Part shown: positions 60,533-64,000 of the stretch, piece by piece
Numbering within the stretch: the first letter of the stretch is position 1
Layout: each line of letters opens with the position of its first letter
NCBI GenBank assembly: GCA_008692225.1
Contig: VICG01000008.1
Location: 1,189,001 to 1,253,000, forward strand
Length of the DNA: 64,000 nt
Origin: Monilinia fructicola
Lineage: Eukaryota; Ascomycota; Leotiomycetes; Helotiales; Sclerotiniaceae
Direction: 5' to 3'
Translations under genes and position numbers: made by a program
The notes under the pieces: generated by a model
What the model was told of the DNA's origin: nothing
The model's database searches: none
The model's input: the letters and a program-made list of their open reading frames with translations, nothing else

Positions 60533-62698
60533 ATTTATGGTGGGCGGGGGCTGGCACGTGAAGGCAGGAGAGGAGGTGAGGGCGGGGATATCAATTTAAG
60601 AGGGTCTGCGGGTACAGGGGTCGAGTGGTTATCTGGGGTGGCTTGGCGGGGCGGGATGTTCCTGCGCATGTGTGATATCTGTGGGGATAAGGAGGTGGTG
60701 TGGAGCTTTGAGGGCTTGCAGAGATTCGTCGTCGGTTCTGCACGGGATTGAATTCCATGGCGCTGTTTTCTTGGCGTTTCTTTGGCGGTGCGGGTTTGGT
60801 GTTTTTTGGAGAGGCGGGGTTGGAGTCGTTATTGTAGTTGATGCTCGGATCCGTAGGACCATATCTAGTGGGAGAATAGTTCACCTAGTGCTTAGCTTGA
60901 GCAAACCAACCGAGTGGCAAAAGCGAATAGCCCCAACGCCTGAGAAATCACAGTATCACCCTCCAGTGATTCGCCAAGTTTGTCACCAAGACGCTGCATA
61001 TGTTGCGCCGTGGGGAGTTCCCGAAGCCTCGGCAAGGCGGTGGAAAAGCAGGTCGCGTGGCTCTGTATCTAGAGTAGAGTAGAGTAGAGTACATGAACCA
61101 GAAAAGAGCAGAAATACTCAATACCACAAAAGCGCCAAGCGCGTTGCGCGAAACCTTTCAGCTCCGAAGCATGAAACATCCAGAACAAGCAAGGAGCATT
61201 GAAAGATAGATAAGCGGCTGCTGACAAAACTAGTGATGGAAGTGCTAGTTATGCGCAGCGAGAAACGAGTGAAGCCTATCTATCCCAGTGTATGAATGCC
61301 CGAAAGCGGGAATGGGAATACAAACAGACTGCTCAACATGACGGGAATCGGCGACAACGTGCCACTGCAGCAACGCAAGACCACCCCGCCGTAGACGCAC
61401 GAGCGACGACCATATAGCCACAGGACATCGCGCCAGAGTCGTCCGGCCACGGTGATATCTTGGGAGTGGATGGGGAAAAGGGGAGGCGCAAGGTAAAAGC
61501 ACCGATGGGTCGTGATCGAAACGTAGCACAGGCCAGATCCGGAGCTTCGCCATGCCCACCGATGTGAACGTGATTCCGTCATGATCATTCGACCCAGGCC
61601 TGGGCCCGGAGTGCCGTAGCATTCGGTGCTAGCATCAACGCCGGATTGCGCCAGGCCACCGTGGGCCCTGCGACGAAATTGCAGTCAACTGTCTCCCGCA
61701 CCATGTAGTGCGTTGCGAGACGGTAGTGGACACCAGGAGAAGGTTCGTCGTGGATGGATCAAGATGGGGAGAGCATGCGGGTTATTCATATATACTTACT
61801 TACTTACCAGCATCCAGGGTATCATTTCAAGTCTAGAGACACGCAACAAAACGTCCATTCTCAGATTCCATAGACACAGTTGCAAGCATCCAGAGTACCG
61901 TCCCAAGTCTATCGATACGCACCAAACGACTTCTTCTCGAGCCTCTATTGGCATTTGAAAGATACCCACGGATAGTCAAGAAGTCGTAGGGACATGGTAG
62001 GGTAGCGAAGCCGGCAGCTAAGGAAGCTACGGGACCAGAAGCCAGAATCTACCAACGAATCCAAGCTCTCGGGAAAAAGCTTGCAGCAGAAAACACACAC
62101 GGGGAAAAAGTACTGCGAGTGGGAATGCGTCGAAGATGGGAAGTTGCGTGGGATTTCGAGCGGAGTTTGGAGGGTGTTGGGAGTTGAAGGGAGGCGAGGG
62201 TGGCGGTGGGCGGTGGGCGGTGGGAAGATAGCCGAGATGGGTGATGGTGGGCTGGATGGGGTTGATGGGATGTGAATGGTAGAGTGAGGAGTTGGGAGAT
62301 TTGGGTGAAGGCTATAATGAGGACTATATGTGAGGATAATTAGAGGGATCCATGGATGTACAAGGACGAATTGGAGAGATTGGAGAAGCGACTGAAATAT
62401 ATCATCACCTTCGTTCCGAGCATGTACGGGTTAAACCCCCGAGAGACGTAGAAATTGTTTCAAGGAAGCAGTAAAGCGGAAAAATAATGATAATCTTGTT
62501 TTCTATCTTGATCCTCTCCGTTGTTCATTTGCTTTCTCTTCATCATGTAATCTAATGAAACATGAAGCGAGTGTAGATGTTAACAATGTATGTCTAATGA
62601 ACTCGCTCAAGCAAAAGACTGCACAAACTCATGTGAGTTACTAAATCTTATCAGATTCACTGACCATTGACAGAAAGCAAAGCCCAGACACTACTTGC

Positions 62699-63550
62699 TT
62701 AAAGTTCTGAGGCTGGCAAATCAGTCTCAGCTGCCTCTGTTGACCGTAATGCTCTCCCCGATGCTCTCCCCGACCTCCTGCGATTGACCCTATCCGCCAG
62801 ATAGCCCGTCCATACCACCTCCCATAGTTTCTTAAACTCAATCAGGAGCTCCTTTTGCTCCTCATTCCGAAGTCTCATCCTCTCAACACCACTCACGTGA
62901 TTGCTCAATCTTTCAACCAGTTCCGCGGCCCAGGTCTTCACCGCTTCGAGACCGTCCGTATTCAGTTCAAAGCCCATTGACGATATCAAAACTTCTCTAG
63001 CTAGACATTCTACACGACTCCTCCATTCCACAATCTCACTCGTGATCACGTCCAAGCGATCGTGGTCAAATGTCCTCGTAACATAGTTGATGAACAAACT
63101 CTTGAGCCGATTTCTGAGCAGATAAGACTGCTCCACCAAGCTGAGTAACTCATGTGGCGGCTCAGGAAAGATCTCGGTGTTGTGAAAATATGGTGTGAAG
63201 CCATACTTGTGGCCTTTGCACTGAGGACAAAGAGGAGCTCGTGTAGGGTGGTGTGGAGGAGAAAGGTGAGAAGCTGAGGTGGGTTGATTAGACGAGCCGT
63301 TGATTCGTTGTATTCCGGACATTGAAGGGGTGGAAGCGATCGTTGATATTCCATCTGGTTCGTATAGGGAATTTGCAGGAGAATAGAAAGATGTAATCTC
63401 GGCTTGGCAAACTCGAGGGCCGAGAGAGTAATTACAAGGATTGTATGCTTTCGTCAAAGATGGAAGTTCATGAGCATGAGGAGGCGATGGAGGAAATTTT
63501 AGGGTTTGGAGACTCGAGGGCGAAAGGTGGTTGGATAGTGGAATGCTCAT
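62699..63550 (-). CDS. Hypothetical protein, 283 aa
   Basis: Single-exon, intact frame from the ATG at 63550 to a TAA at 62699-62701. The first about 110 residues are Ser/Pro-rich and probably disordered (SIPLSNHLSPSSLQTLKFPP). A CPQC pair follows at about residues 110-115 (APLCPQCKGHKYGFTPYF). Residues about 130-255 are predicted helical with regular hydrophobic spacing (EPPHELLSLVEQSYLLRNRL, LIEFKKLWEVVWTGYLADRV). The end is Arg-rich then acidic (RRRSGRASGRALRS). The single CxxC could be half of a metal site. I do not recognise a family. A lineage-specific gene of Helotiales-type fungi would look like this. Confidence 0.65.
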   Translation of the reverse strand: MSIPLSNHLSPSSLQTLKFPPSPPHAHELPSLTKAYNPCNYSLGPRVCQAEITSFYSPANSLYEPDGISTIASTPSMSGIQRINGSSNQPTSASHLSPPHHPTRAPLCPQCKGHKYGFTPYFHNTEIFPEPPHELLSLVEQSYLLRNRLKSLFINYVTRTFDHDRLDVITSEIVEWRSRVECLAREVLISSMGFELNTDGLEAVKTWAAELVERLSNHVSGVERMRLRNEEQKELLIEFKKLWEVVWTGYLADRVNRRRSGRASGRALRSTEAAETDLPASEL

Positions 63551-64000
63551 GGTAAAAGTGTAGTGTAGCGATGTTGAACGAAGGTTGGCAAGGTCAAGAA
63601 TAAGTTTTTTGAGTTTGGTTGGTTTGGTTGGTTGGATCTTTCGGAAAGTTCAAAGTTCGAAGTTCGAAGTTCCAAGTTCGAAGTTCCAAGTTCAAAATTC
63701 AAAATTCGAAACCATGGGATTTTATGTAAAGCGGAAGAAAGAAGGATCCTGGAACCTTTTTGGATATAAATATGAATATTGATGAAATTCAGGGAAATGA
63801 TTTTGTTAAATGTAATTTGAAATCATAAATTCAAGTAAAAGTATTTTTATGTTTGTTTGTTCTGATTTGATTTGTTTTCTATATCATGTATCTATGGAGA
63901 AAAGTAACCAGTAAGAAAAGGAAGAGAAGCAAACGAAGAAGAAAAAGAGAAGGTTCAATGGTTGTTGAAGGAATGAGAATGAGGATGAGGATGAGGATGA
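63551..64000. other. Upstream region of the 283-aa gene with tandem AAGTTCGAAGTTC repeats
   Basis: Contains an array of AAGTTC/GAAGTTC words (63649-63708) and a GATGAG repeat at the right edge (63975-64000). The short frame 63585-63782 merely translates the repeat. Nothing else seen. Confidence 0.6.
63649..63708. repeat. Tandem repeat of AAGTTCGA/AAGTTCCA words
   Basis: About eight imperfect 7-8 bp units over 60 bp, decaying to AAAATTC at the right end. Confidence 0.85.

Larger units (their letters stand above)
57606..62698. other. Long region without a confident gene
   Basis: About 5 kb. Plus-strand frames at 59541-59840 (basic KKRRNDTRD, RPKHQIVTSATSQDQQP) and about 59815-59970 (STEYNDVAMQHQLVRIRPSD) look mildly protein-like and would join by a frame change, so a broken gene is possible. 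Frames at 60140-60532 (+), 61245-61622 (-) and 61280-61588 (-) lie in GC-rich DNA and look like compositional artefacts. A perfect CGG-N3-CCG palindrome is at 59109-59129. TAGAG repeats lie at 61070-61090, and GGTGGGC words near 62205-62225. Confidence 0.45.

Noticed and set aside
61245..61622. 125-codon and 102-codon overlapping minus-strand frames
   Set aside because: Two competing frames of similar quality in GC-rich DNA, with no domain in either.

Overview
This window looks like a nuclear contig from a filamentous ascomycete, most likely a leotiomycete (Helotiales, Sclerotiniaceae-like). The evidence is many short GT-AG introns of 40-110 nt, moderate GC with AT-rich intergenic DNA, and typical ascomycete proteins: NAC-alpha, eL14, SUB2 with a DECD box, an Rpr2/Rpp21 protein, a HET domain and a GPI-anchored GH16 enzyme. 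The order-level guess rests on remembered protein similarity and has not been tested. I saw no tRNA, rRNA or CRISPR array.

Layout: NAC-alpha (running off the left edge) and ribosomal protein eL14 lie in tandem on the minus strand at 1-1.9 kb. FAT1, a very-long-chain fatty acid transporter/acyl-CoA synthetase, follows on the plus strand (3.9-6.2 kb). A decayed HET-domain gene is at 9.1-11.0 kb (minus). A secreted, GPI-anchored GH16 glucanase is at 12.8-15.3 kb (minus). A divergent pair, a two-finger C2H2 protein (minus) and a C2H2-ankyrin protein (plus), spans 17.2-21.0 kb. Next come a 146-aa TPR-like protein, a long coiled-coil protein, a TMEM19/DUF92 membrane protein (minus) and a secreted amidase (22.6-31.3 kb). 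A low-complexity region at 32.8-34.8 kb may hold a disordered-protein gene. A ketopantoate-reductase-like protein with a long disordered tail is at 36.2-38.9 kb (minus). About 13.8 kb of gene-free DNA follows (39-52.7 kb), full of microsatellites and carrying two related AT-rich MITEs in opposite orientation. The right part holds a Ser/Thr-rich gene (52.8-54.0 kb), SUB2 and an RPR2-like gene sharing a 584-bp divergent promoter (54.5-57.6 kb), and an unknown 283-aa gene (62.7-63.6 kb).

A recurrent oddity is that many genes are interrupted by single-nucleotide indels, nearly all of them +1 and most extending a short homopolymer. FAT1, GH16, amidase, the coiled-coil gene, the Ser/Thr-rich gene and even SUB2 are hit, while eL14, the ketopantoate-reductase-like gene, TMEM19, RPR2, the TPR gene and the 283-aa gene read cleanly. 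SUB2 is expected to be essential, so consensus errors are the simplest explanation there. The HET and ankyrin genes also carry in-frame stops and look truly decayed or hypermutable. I found no clear new multi-gene system. The most interesting items are the HET/C2H2-ankyrin stretch with homopolymer-rich, near-identical ankyrin repeats, the MITE family, and the microsatellite-rich gene desert.
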